Of a stretch of DNA of 18,505 nt, positions 1-4,670 are shown piece by piece; the stretch's first letter is position 1, and each line of letters opens with the position of its first letter. The notes below the pieces were generated by a model, which had not been told where the DNA came from, searched no databases, and saw nothing but the letters and a program-made list of their open reading frames with translations. This DNA comes from Spirochaetaceae bacterium (lineage in GTDB: Bacteria; Spirochaetota; Spirochaetia; Treponematales; Treponemataceae), in contig JAISTZ010000112.1 in the NCBI GenBank assembly GCA_031272345.1, positions 1-18,505 of the forward strand, given 5' to 3'. The translations under genes were made by a program, and so were the position numbers.

Positions 1-132
1 GGGCCCGGGGGGGGGGGGGGGGGGGGGGGGGCTGGGGGGGGGCCCCGTGGTGCCTGCCACTGGGGCCGGCCACCAGGGGGTGTTGGAAAATGGGTGCCTG
101 AGTTGGAAGGGAGGAAGGGGGTGAATTTGTGC
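1..132. other. Poly-G tract, GC hairpin and geneless left edge
   Basis: Bases 7-31 are an uninterrupted run of 25 G, followed after two bases by nine more G. Immediately after, GGCCCC-GTGG (41-50) can pair with CCAC-GGGGCC (57-67, one bulged T), forming a strong GC hairpin with a six-base loop. No convincing coding region is seen before the promoter at 133. A homopolymer this long can be a real slippage-prone tract, but at the edge of a sequence it may equally be a sequencing or assembly artefact, so the exact length should not be trusted. Confidence 0.6.
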
Positions 133-161
133 TTGACAAACATCTATAAATTACTTATACT
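133..161 (+). promoter_or_regulatory. Consensus sigma70-type promoter
   Basis: TTGACA at 133-138 is separated by exactly 17 bases from TATACT at 156-161. The surroundings are AT-rich. The predicted transcription start falls on or next to the GTG at 168, so the first small gene would have no 5' leader. Confidence 0.85.
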
Positions 162-167
162 CTATTT

Positions 168-308
168 GTGAGCAAACGGAAGAAAACGAAGCGAAATAAA
201 AAAAAACTAAAAGTGCGAGAAATAATAGAGCTGGCGGCTGAAATTATAGCGATTTTATCCGGCATTGCTGGGTTACAACAGTGCTTTATAAATTTGTTAG
301 GAGGTTAG
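168..308 (+). CDS. Small basic-hydrophobic protein, 46 aa, unknown function
   Basis: I do not recognise a family. The product opens with a lysine/arginine-rich stretch of about 18 residues (KRKKTKRNKKK and following) and continues as a hydrophobic helix-like segment (about residues 19-45, including IIAILSGIAG), as expected for a small membrane-associated or nucleic-acid-binding peptide. The start is GTG, chosen because it lies 6 bases after the -10 box of a perfect promoter and opens an uninterrupted frame to TAG. No Shine-Dalgarno site is possible, so translation would be leaderless. The stop lies 8 bases before the next small gene, so the two probably share a transcript. Its small size means the reading frame could be fortuitous. 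Confidence 0.5.
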   Translation: MSKRKKTKRNKKKLKVREIIELAAEIIAILSGIAGLQQCFINLLGG

Positions 309-316
309 ATTTATTT

Positions 317-430
317 ATGAGCATGACAATTGGCTTGGCCGTTGCTTTTGGGCTTTTGATGATTAGTTCTGTTTTGCGGTTAATCACGCATATTCTTGAA
401 ATCAAAGAACGGTTGGCATCACAAGAATAA
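317..430 (+). CDS. Single-pass membrane peptide, 37 aa
   Basis: The peptide has a hydrophobic segment at about residues 4-27 (IGLAVAFGLLMISSVLRLI) and a short charged tail (EIKERLASQE). This resembles the general build of small type I toxin-like or holin-like peptides, but no family is assigned. An AGGAGG site at 299-304 overlaps the end of the preceding small gene, 12 bases before the ATG, which is a little long but plausible. It is co-oriented with, and 8 bp after, the 46-aa gene. Alternative roles are a regulatory membrane peptide or a non-functional frame. Confidence 0.5.
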   Translation: MSMTIGLAVAFGLLMISSVLRLITHILEIKERLASQE

Positions 431-474
431 AAACCAGAGAGGTGGGGACGGGTTTTTAATACGATATTGAGGGT

Positions 475-554
475 GCTGCTGTGCTGTAACAGCGGAGTCT
501 GTGCGCGGGATGGCACGAGGGAAAGGCTTGGGCGGAAGCGCCCAGGCCTTTTTT
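475..554 (+). repeat. Terminator-bearing repeat, copy 1
   Basis: About 80 bases recur almost identically at 1762-1844, differing by one base change, one G indel and the length of the final T run. The unit begins with a small hairpin (GCTGT...ACAGC) and ends with a strong terminator. Both copies lie directly upstream of a plus-strand gene with its own promoter. Between the copies lie the antitoxin, the broken toxin and the Rpn gene. It is not a tRNA. It may be a mobile or recombination-derived intergenic element, or the 3' end of a small RNA. Confidence 0.85.
525..554 (+). terminator. Rho-independent terminator in repeat copy 1
   Basis: A ten-pair stem with one G-U pair (GGCTTGGGCG at 525-534 with CGCCCAGGCC at 539-548) closes a GAAG tetraloop and is followed by six T. 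It would end transcripts from the left and insulate the antitoxin promoter just downstream. Confidence 0.85.
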
Positions 555-557
555 GGG

Positions 558-586
558 TTGAGGTTGAGGGTTGGGTACACTATACT
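558..586 (+). promoter_or_regulatory. Promoter of the antitoxin gene
   Basis: TTGAGG at 558-563, a 17-base spacer and a perfect TATACT at 581-586. It starts four bases after the T run of the terminator. The predicted start near 593 leaves a leader of about 13 bases containing a weak AGAGG site (594-598) before the ATG at 606. Confidence 0.75.
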
Positions 587-605
587 CAAGAACAGAGGTC
601 TAACG

Positions 606-800
606 ATGACGGAAACAGCTTTATTGAATATGGCACGGCAAATTCCCCAGACTAAGAGGCAGGAATTGTATGATTTCGCCTACTTTCTTGTGGAAAAGTA
701 TGCAAATGCACAGAGCAAAAAGCGTATCGCGGCGTTTGAATCCGAAGACGAAATGGTCGATTTCATCAACGATGTCGGGAAGCAGGTTTATGCGGATTAA
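606..800 (+). CDS. DUF2281-like antitoxin, 64 aa
   Basis: A short acidic protein with an amphipathic helical opening (MTETALLNMARQIPQTKRQE) and the LYDFAYFLVEKY segment typical of DUF2281-type antitoxins, followed by a variable linker and a C-terminal helix (EDEMVDFINDVGKQVY) suited to binding a toxin. The first ATG after the promoter and the AGAGG site was taken. A longer frame exists upstream but would cross the terminator. The gene overlaps the start of a MazF-like toxin frame by 11 bp, the usual coupled antitoxin-toxin layout. Because the partner toxin is truncated, this antitoxin is probably an orphan or acts against a toxin elsewhere. The family call is by pattern only. Confidence 0.75.
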   Translation: MTETALLNMARQIPQTKRQELYDFAYFLVEKYANAQSKKRIAAFESEDEMVDFINDVGKQVYAD

Positions 801-909
801 TCGCGGTGAAATCTGGTCTGTTGCGTGGACGGGCCTTGCGCGGAAACCGCGTCCGGGGGCTATTTGTAGCGGCGTTCTATTTCATCCGCCGAGTATCCCT
901 GCCGGATAA
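790..909 (+). pseudogene. Truncated MazF/PemK-like toxin
   Basis: The frame begins MRINRGEIWSVAWTGLARKP, matching the N-terminal strand of MazF/PemK mRNA interferases (the NRGEIW signature and the downstream RPG/RPV position). Homology stops after RPG (about base 858). The remaining 17 codons are only read-through across the C-terminal coding end of the oppositely oriented Rpn gene, reaching a stop at 907-909. A normal MazF is about 110-120 residues, so the catalytic core is missing. The ATG overlaps the antitoxin stop by 11 bp. The break coincides with the Rpn stop codon at 860, suggesting that a deletion or insertion joined the two genes. No remaining toxin segment was found after the Rpn gene. 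Confidence 0.75.
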
Positions 910-1699
910 GGGCGAGAATTTCTGTTCGGCTTTCTGCTCGGCCTTCTGCTCGTCCTTGGGCAAACCCTGACTGCAGCGCAAAAGCCGTCCGCGCCTGCTC
1001 GTCGCGCCACGCTTTCTCACGCGCCTCGTACTCCAGCCGCACTTCATCCTGCGCGCTCACCCGCCGCAGCGTCTCTACCGCCTGTCCCAATACCTCATTC
1101 TTTGCCGCTAACATGCTCAGTTCCTCCTCGGTGCTTACACCGATGAATTTGCTCCAGTCCCACACCGCCGTCTCGTCCGTCACATCCGGCACCTTGGGCA
1201 GCTCTATCGTGTGAATCTCCTCCACCGCCCCAAAATACGCGCCGTCCACCGGGTCAGTGAACCTGAAACAGTGGTGGTAGACCCCGTTGTTCCCGCTTTC
1301 AATAAAAGCGAAATCAGTAATCACAATGCTGATGGTTTTTTTTATTTTATCATACCAGTCGCCTTCGTCCATCTGATCTGCCAGCATCTTTGAAAGATAA
1401 AAGCAGATGCGCTCGAAAATATACGCCTGCTGCGCCACCTGCATTTCTATGTCGATAACCTTGCCCGATTTTGTCTTCACCCTGACGTCGAGTACGCCGA
1501 GCTTGTCGTGCTGTACCTGGGGCTTCAGGCGGGTGTCCAGGAGGTCGACGTCGAACTCGCTGTCAGGAAGGGCAAGGACCGCCTGCAAAAAACCCTTGAG
1601 GATGTCCTTGTTGCGCTCGTCGCCGAAGATGAGCTTGAAGAGGAAGTCGTTTTTGGGCAGGAGGATTTCGGTGCCCGCTTTAGTTTTGATGGTGCGCAT
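860..1699 (-). CDS. Rpn-family PD-(D/E)XK nuclease / putative transposase, 279 aa
   Basis: The protein matches the Rpn (recombination-promoting nuclease, PDDEXK_2) family. It has the N-terminal signature NDFLFKLIFG at residues 17-26, then the core GVLDVRVKTKSGKVIDIEMQ with D71, E85 and Q87 forming the D...ExQ version of the nuclease site. The tail carries AQGRAEGRAESR repeats (about 248-258) followed by a short helix (ILALIRQGYSADEIERRYK) that is standard in these proteins. Known relatives cut DNA and promote RecA-independent recombination. The start at 1699 was chosen because a promoter (AGTCAA at 1730-1735 and AGTGTA at 1707-1712 on the plus strand, 17 bp apart) ends 7 bases before it. The longer frame from 1735 would start inside the -35 box. 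The gene converges on, and truncates, the toxin frame. Confidence 0.9.
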   Translation of the reverse strand: MRTIKTKAGTEILLPKNDFLFKLIFGDERNKDILKGFLQAVLALPDSEFDVDLLDTRLKPQVQHDKLGVLDVRVKTKSGKVIDIEMQVAQQAYIFERICFYLSKMLADQMDEGDWYDKIKKTISIVITDFAFIESGNNGVYHHCFRFTDPVDGAYFGAVEEIHTIELPKVPDVTDETAVWDWSKFIGVSTEEELSMLAAKNEVLGQAVETLRRVSAQDEVRLEYEAREKAWRDEQARTAFALQSGFAQGRAEGRAESRTEILALIRQGYSADEIERRYK

Positions 1700-1706
1700 T
1701 GGCACA

Positions 1707-1735
1707 AGTGTACCACGGAGCGGGAGGAAAGTCAA
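1707..1735 (-). promoter_or_regulatory. Promoter of the Rpn gene
   Basis: Read on the minus strand: TTGACT (1735-1730), 17 bases, TACACT (1712-1707). Seven bases then lead to the ATG at 1699, which predicts a leaderless transcript. A small CGTGA...TCACG inverted repeat lies just upstream at 1744-1759. Confidence 0.75.
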
Positions 1736-1761
1736 CCAATCTCGTGATCATGGTCACGGGA

Positions 1762-1844
1762 GCTGCTGTGCTGTAACAGCGGAGTCTGTGCGCGGGGATG
1801 GCATGAGGGAAAGGCTTGGGCGGAAGCGCCCAGGCCTTTTTTTT
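1762..1844 (+). repeat. Terminator-bearing repeat, copy 2
   Basis: Second copy of the unit at 475-554, in the same orientation. It includes the GCTGT...ACAGC hairpin and the terminator, here with eight T. It lies directly between the Rpn promoter (minus) and the promoter of the next plus-strand gene. Confidence 0.85.
1813..1844 (+). terminator. Rho-independent terminator in repeat copy 2
   Basis: The stem GGCTTGGGCG (1813-1822) pairs with CGCCCAGGCC (1827-1836) around a GAAG loop, followed by eight T. The stem is identical to that of copy 1. Confidence 0.85.
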
Positions 1845-1854
1845 GCGTATGCGC

Positions 1855-1883
1855 TTGACACAGAACGGCAGGGACAATACGGT
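1855..1883 (+). promoter_or_regulatory. Promoter of the second PD-(D/E)XK gene
   Basis: TTGACA at 1855-1860, 17 bases, TACGGT at 1878-1883. The ATG at 1890 follows six bases later with no Shine-Dalgarno site, so a leaderless message is predicted. The sequence just before TTGACA (TTTTGCGTATGCGC) is nearly repeated before the promoter at 3041. Confidence 0.7.
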
Positions 1884-1889
1884 ATCCCC

Positions 1890-2735
1890 ATGAATCCTAA
1901 TGACGGTGAGGGGCGAATATCCTGGCACCCTGCGTATGTGGGTGCGGTACATTGTGAGTTGTTGCCTTATGAAAAAGAGATAACCATAGAGGCAGAAGTC
2001 CCGCTTACGTCTGAGCCGCTCAAGATAGACGGCATTATTATCAAGAAATCGCCTGGTACGGTGATTGACAAAAACTTTGCGCGGATATTCCGCAGGTATA
2101 ATATCATGGAGTTCAAAAGCCCGGAGGATTATTTTTCAGTTGGGGATTTCTACAAGAGCTATGCGTATGTATGCCTGTATTCGTCGCTGAAAGGGGTAGC
2201 TATAGGGGATATGACCTTAACGCTGATAGCTGCGCATACGCCTGAGAAGATGCTGAGCCACCTGAGCGGTGCGCGTGGTTTTTGCGTGGAGGAGGAATAT
2301 GCGGGGATATACCGGATAGGGGGAGACTATATACCGATGCAGCTGATGGTGACGGACCGGCTGTCGGGAGAGGATAATGTATTTTTAAGCGGGCTGAAAA
2401 AAGGGCTGGACAAAGAGAGTTTGAGCGGTATAATAGAGAATGCGAGGGAGCGGGTGAAGGATCCGCTTGCGCTGGCGTATTTAGGGGTAGTGATACAGGC
2501 AAACAAAGGACTGATCAAGGAGATACACGATATGGAACGGGAGCAGACATTAGAAGAGATCTTTGAGGAACTTGGCTGGGCAAAGCGATGGGAAGCACGC
2601 GGAGAAGCACGCGGAGAAGTACGCGGGGCGGCGCGTGCGCGGAGCGAATGGCAAAGCAGGGAAGCGGCGCTGCTGGAGCGTATCCGGGTGCTAGAGGCGG
2701 GCCAGGCGGGCCAAGTCCGCAGGGCGCCGGGATAG
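1890..2735 (+). CDS. PD-(D/E)XK nuclease-like protein, 281 aa
   Basis: A putative member of the PD-(D/E)XK fold found in multiple copies in some treponemes. The visible core is PLKIDGIIIK (D47), then the strand NIMEFKSP with E74 and K76 (the ExK half-motif) and the helix FYKSYAYVCLY. The C-terminus has helical EREQTLEEIFEELGW followed by ARGEARGEVRGAARAR, built from three 12-bp DNA repeats at 2592-2627, comparable to the RAEGR tail of Rpn proteins. The frame is open far upstream, but the ATG at 1890 is placed by the promoter six bases away and by the terminator in between. Substrate and role are unknown. DNA cleavage is inferred from the fold only. Confidence 0.75.
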   Translation: MNPNDGEGRISWHPAYVGAVHCELLPYEKEITIEAEVPLTSEPLKIDGIIIKKSPGTVIDKNFARIFRRYNIMEFKSPEDYFSVGDFYKSYAYVCLYSSLKGVAIGDMTLTLIAAHTPEKMLSHLSGARGFCVEEEYAGIYRIGGDYIPMQLMVTDRLSGEDNVFLSGLKKGLDKESLSGIIENARERVKDPLALAYLGVVIQANKGLIKEIHDMEREQTLEEIFEELGWAKRWEARGEARGEVRGAARARSEWQSREAALLERIRVLEAGQAGQVRRAPG

Positions 2736-2750
2736 AATAATATTGGTTGT

Positions 2751-2927
2751 ATGAGTGACGAGCAAATTCAGGATTTGCAAAATGCCGTGAGGGGGATCGG
2801 TCTTGATGTCGGTGCAATTCGGGGCATTATGGAGGTCGATATGTTTTTTAAACTGATTACAAGTATTTCATTAATGCTTGTCGGAATTTCTTTGTTTATG
2901 ATCGCTCGGTATATCCGAAATTCCTAG
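2751..2927 (+). CDS. Small membrane peptide, 58 aa (or 28 aa from an internal start)
   Basis: The full frame has an acidic-amphipathic first half (SDEQIQDLQNAVRGIGLDVGAI) and one hydrophobic helix (about residues 33-52, ISLMLVGISLFMIA) ending in a positive tail RYIRNS. It starts 15 bp after the nuclease-like gene and so is probably co-transcribed. No good Shine-Dalgarno site precedes the ATG at 2751, whereas a perfect GGAGGT at 2831-2836 sits 4 bases before an in-frame ATG at 2841, giving a 28-residue membrane peptide. Which start is used cannot be decided here. It is a second example, like the genes at 168-430, of a tiny membrane protein near an Rpn/PD-(D/E)XK gene. Confidence 0.55.
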   Translation: MSDEQIQDLQNAVRGIGLDVGAIRGIMEVDMFFKLITSISLMLVGISLFMIARYIRNS

Positions 2928-2999
2928 CGGTGAGGTGATGGGACACCGTGTTTGGGTTCGTGGCGGAGAGGGGGCGAGTCTGCCGTAGTCGTCTTCGGC

Positions 3000-3030
3000 G
3001 CCGGCGGGGTTCAAGCCGCGGCAGCTTTTT
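3000..3030 (+). terminator. Probable terminator upstream of the DUF4177 gene
   Basis: A stem with one bulge (GCC-G-GCGG at 3000-3007 with CCGCGGC at 3016-3022) encloses an 8-base loop and is followed by AGCTTTTT. It would end the nuclease/small-peptide transcript. The stretch 2928-2999 between the genes is GC-rich and otherwise shows nothing recognisable. Confidence 0.6.
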
Positions 3031-3040
3031 GCGTGTGCGC

Positions 3041-3069
3041 TTGACAGCTTCCCGCCACTATCGTATACT
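3041..3069 (+). promoter_or_regulatory. Consensus promoter of the DUF4177 gene
   Basis: TTGACA at 3041-3046, 17 bases, TATACT at 3064-3069. The predicted start near 3076 leaves a leader of about 35 bases with an AGGAGA site at 3101-3106. Confidence 0.9.
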
Positions 3070-3111
3070 TCACCATACCGGATGAGATGATGCGGCAAAA
3101 AGGAGATACCG

Positions 3112-3657
3112 ATGAAAAAATGGGAATACTGGTCTATCAACATTGACGACTACCGCGAGGAAGCCAAAAAGGGCATCGAGCAGATAATCCGGGATGTCAG
3201 GAGTTCCCAGATTTGGACCGAGTCCGATCCGGCGGAAAAGGGGCGGCGTATCCAGGAAGTGCAGCGGGACATCCCCAAGATAACCGAAGGGGACATAAAA
3301 ATGTACATCGCCAACTACTGGGGGGAGCTGGGCTGGGAGCTTACAGCCATCGAGGGCAAGGACTTCATTTTTAAGCGTTCCCTGGAACCGGAGTGGGAAT
3401 ACCTGGCCGGATACGTCAACAAGGATTTCATAAAACGCTGCAATCTGGAAACAAAGTTCAACGGCAACGCCACGGACTACGACGCCCTGTTCAACGAACT
3501 GGGCGAGGACGGCTGGGAACTGGCGTCCTGCTCTGTGGACTCGGGGGGCAAATTCGTGGTCTTCAAGCGGAAATATGTGGAAGACGAAGAGGACTTCAAC
3601 GACGATGGGGAGGACGAATTTGACGAGGATGAAGACGGCGGGGACGAGGTCGACTAA
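3112..3657 (+). CDS. Tandem DUF4177-like protein with acidic tail, 181 aa
   Basis: Two diverged copies of a DUF4177-like unit are visible. The first has KWEYWSI (residues 3-9) and LGWELTAIEGKDFIFKR (73-89). The second has EWEYLAGYV (94-102) and LGEDGWELASC followed by FVVFKR (130-153). A very acidic tail (about 157-181, mostly Asp/Glu) follows, resembling a disordered or metal/protein-binding extension. DUF4177 proteins are small beta-rich proteins of unknown function; most have one unit, so the duplication is notable. There is no signal peptide, so it is presumably cytoplasmic. The start has an AGGAGA site 5 bases upstream and a perfect promoter. The stop overlaps the stop of the convergent oxidoreductase gene. 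Confidence 0.8.
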   Translation: MKKWEYWSINIDDYREEAKKGIEQIIRDVRSSQIWTESDPAEKGRRIQEVQRDIPKITEGDIKMYIANYWGELGWELTAIEGKDFIFKRSLEPEWEYLAGYVNKDFIKRCNLETKFNGNATDYDALFNELGEDGWELASCSVDSGGKFVVFKRKYVEDEEDFNDDGEDEFDEDEDGGDEVD

Positions 3658-4670
3658 AAGGCCCTCCACCTGGACACGCTGGTAAGGTATTCAATCGCCC
3701 CGAGGGCGGTCGCCGCGCTGGAAAGGGGCTCCCCGCGGGGGTCTCCCACAAGACGCGCCGCGTCGTCAATCATCCGGGCAAAGTACCCCGTGGGCCCGGC
3801 GAAGGCGCCGGTCTCAAGGGCAAGGGAGCGGAACCCCGCCGCATAGGGGCTCTCAACGCTCTTCCACACTTCGTACACCCCGTTCCCTATGCGGATGCGG
3901 CCCCTCTCAAAGGAGCCCCCAACCTCAAACACGATGTGGTCCCTCCCCCCGCCCGCTTCCAGGCAGAAGGGCACGGCCTCCGCGTCCCGCCGCCGGATTT
4001 CTCCCCCAAGGAACACGCTGCCGGAACGCGCCCCCAGGGACGCCCCCGCCCTGGACGTATGCGCCGCCGTACCGCCGAAAAGGAAGGCCGCAATGTCCAC
4101 AAGATGAACCCCGTCGTGCCAGAGCACGTCGATGATGGGGCGGCCCCGGCCCATGTAGAGGGTCCCGGAGACGGAGCGGAGGGGGCCCAGGACGCCGGAA
4201 TCAATGACGGCCTTCATGGTCTGGTAATCCAGGGCATACCGGCGCTCGTGGTTCACGAGGATTCTCGTGGAGCTCCTTTTCGGAATTGCGGCGATTTTGC
4301 GGGCCTTGCCCAGGGTGTCCGCCAGGGGCTTTTCGCACACCACAACGGGGACGCCGCATCGTTCCGCCAGCAGGCAGTAGTCCAGGTGGGTGTCCGGGTG
4401 GGTCGCCACGTGCACGATTCGGGGACGGGCCTCCCGGAGCATGGCCTCGGCGGAATCGAACACCGGGCAGCCCCAGGTGCGGGCAAAGGCGTCCCGGCGA
4501 TCCCTGTCCGTGTCCATGCCCGCCGCAAGGAAGCAGTCCCCGGAGGCCGCGATCGCCCCGGCGTGGGTGCAGGGCTTTTCCCGCAGGGGGTCTTCTTCAA
4601 GGAGGGAACCTATCCGCCCAAGGCCGATTACCGCCGCCGGAATTTTCCCGGCATGAACGCCGTCACCCAT
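3654..4670 (-). CDS. Gfo/Idh/MocA-family NAD(P)-dependent oxidoreductase, 338 aa
   Basis: An N-terminal Rossmann domain has the AVIGLGRIGS dinucleotide loop (GxGxxG at 16-21), VHVATHPDTH (87-95) and the family hallmark CEKPLA with the conserved Lys at 114. A C-terminal alpha/beta domain contains NHERRY (140-145) and WHDGVHLVDIAAFL (184-197), which holds the usual catalytic His/Asp region. Family members oxidise or reduce sugars, inositols and related alcohols; the substrate is not deducible. The ATG at 4670 lies inside the end of lnt (8-bp overlap), so translation is probably coupled and the gene is expressed from the lnt promoter. The 3' end overlaps the convergent DUF4177 gene by 4 bp. Confidence 0.9.
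   Translation of the reverse strand: MGDGVHAGKIPAAVIGLGRIGSLLEEDPLREKPCTHAGAIAASGDCFLAAGMDTDRDRRDAFARTWGCPVFDSAEAMLREARPRIVHVATHPDTHLDYCLLAERCGVPVVVCEKPLADTLGKARKIAAIPKRSSTRILVNHERRYALDYQTMKAVIDSGVLGPLRSVSGTLYMGRGRPIIDVLWHDGVHLVDIAAFLFGGTAAHTSRAGASLGARSGSVFLGGEIRRRDAEAVPFCLEAGGGRDHIVFEVGGSFERGRIRIGNGVYEVWKSVESPYAAGFRSLALETGAFAGPTGYFARMIDDAARLVGDPRGEPLSSAATALGAIEYLTSVSRWRAF

Noticed and set aside
475..554. Possible tRNA or CRISPR repeat
   Set aside because: No cloverleaf or CCA end, and only two copies more than 1 kb apart, so neither tRNA nor CRISPR fits.
1407..1889. Upstream extension of the PD-(D/E)XK gene
   Set aside because: It would cross the antisense Rpn gene, a strong terminator and the promoter; the translation has no family features.
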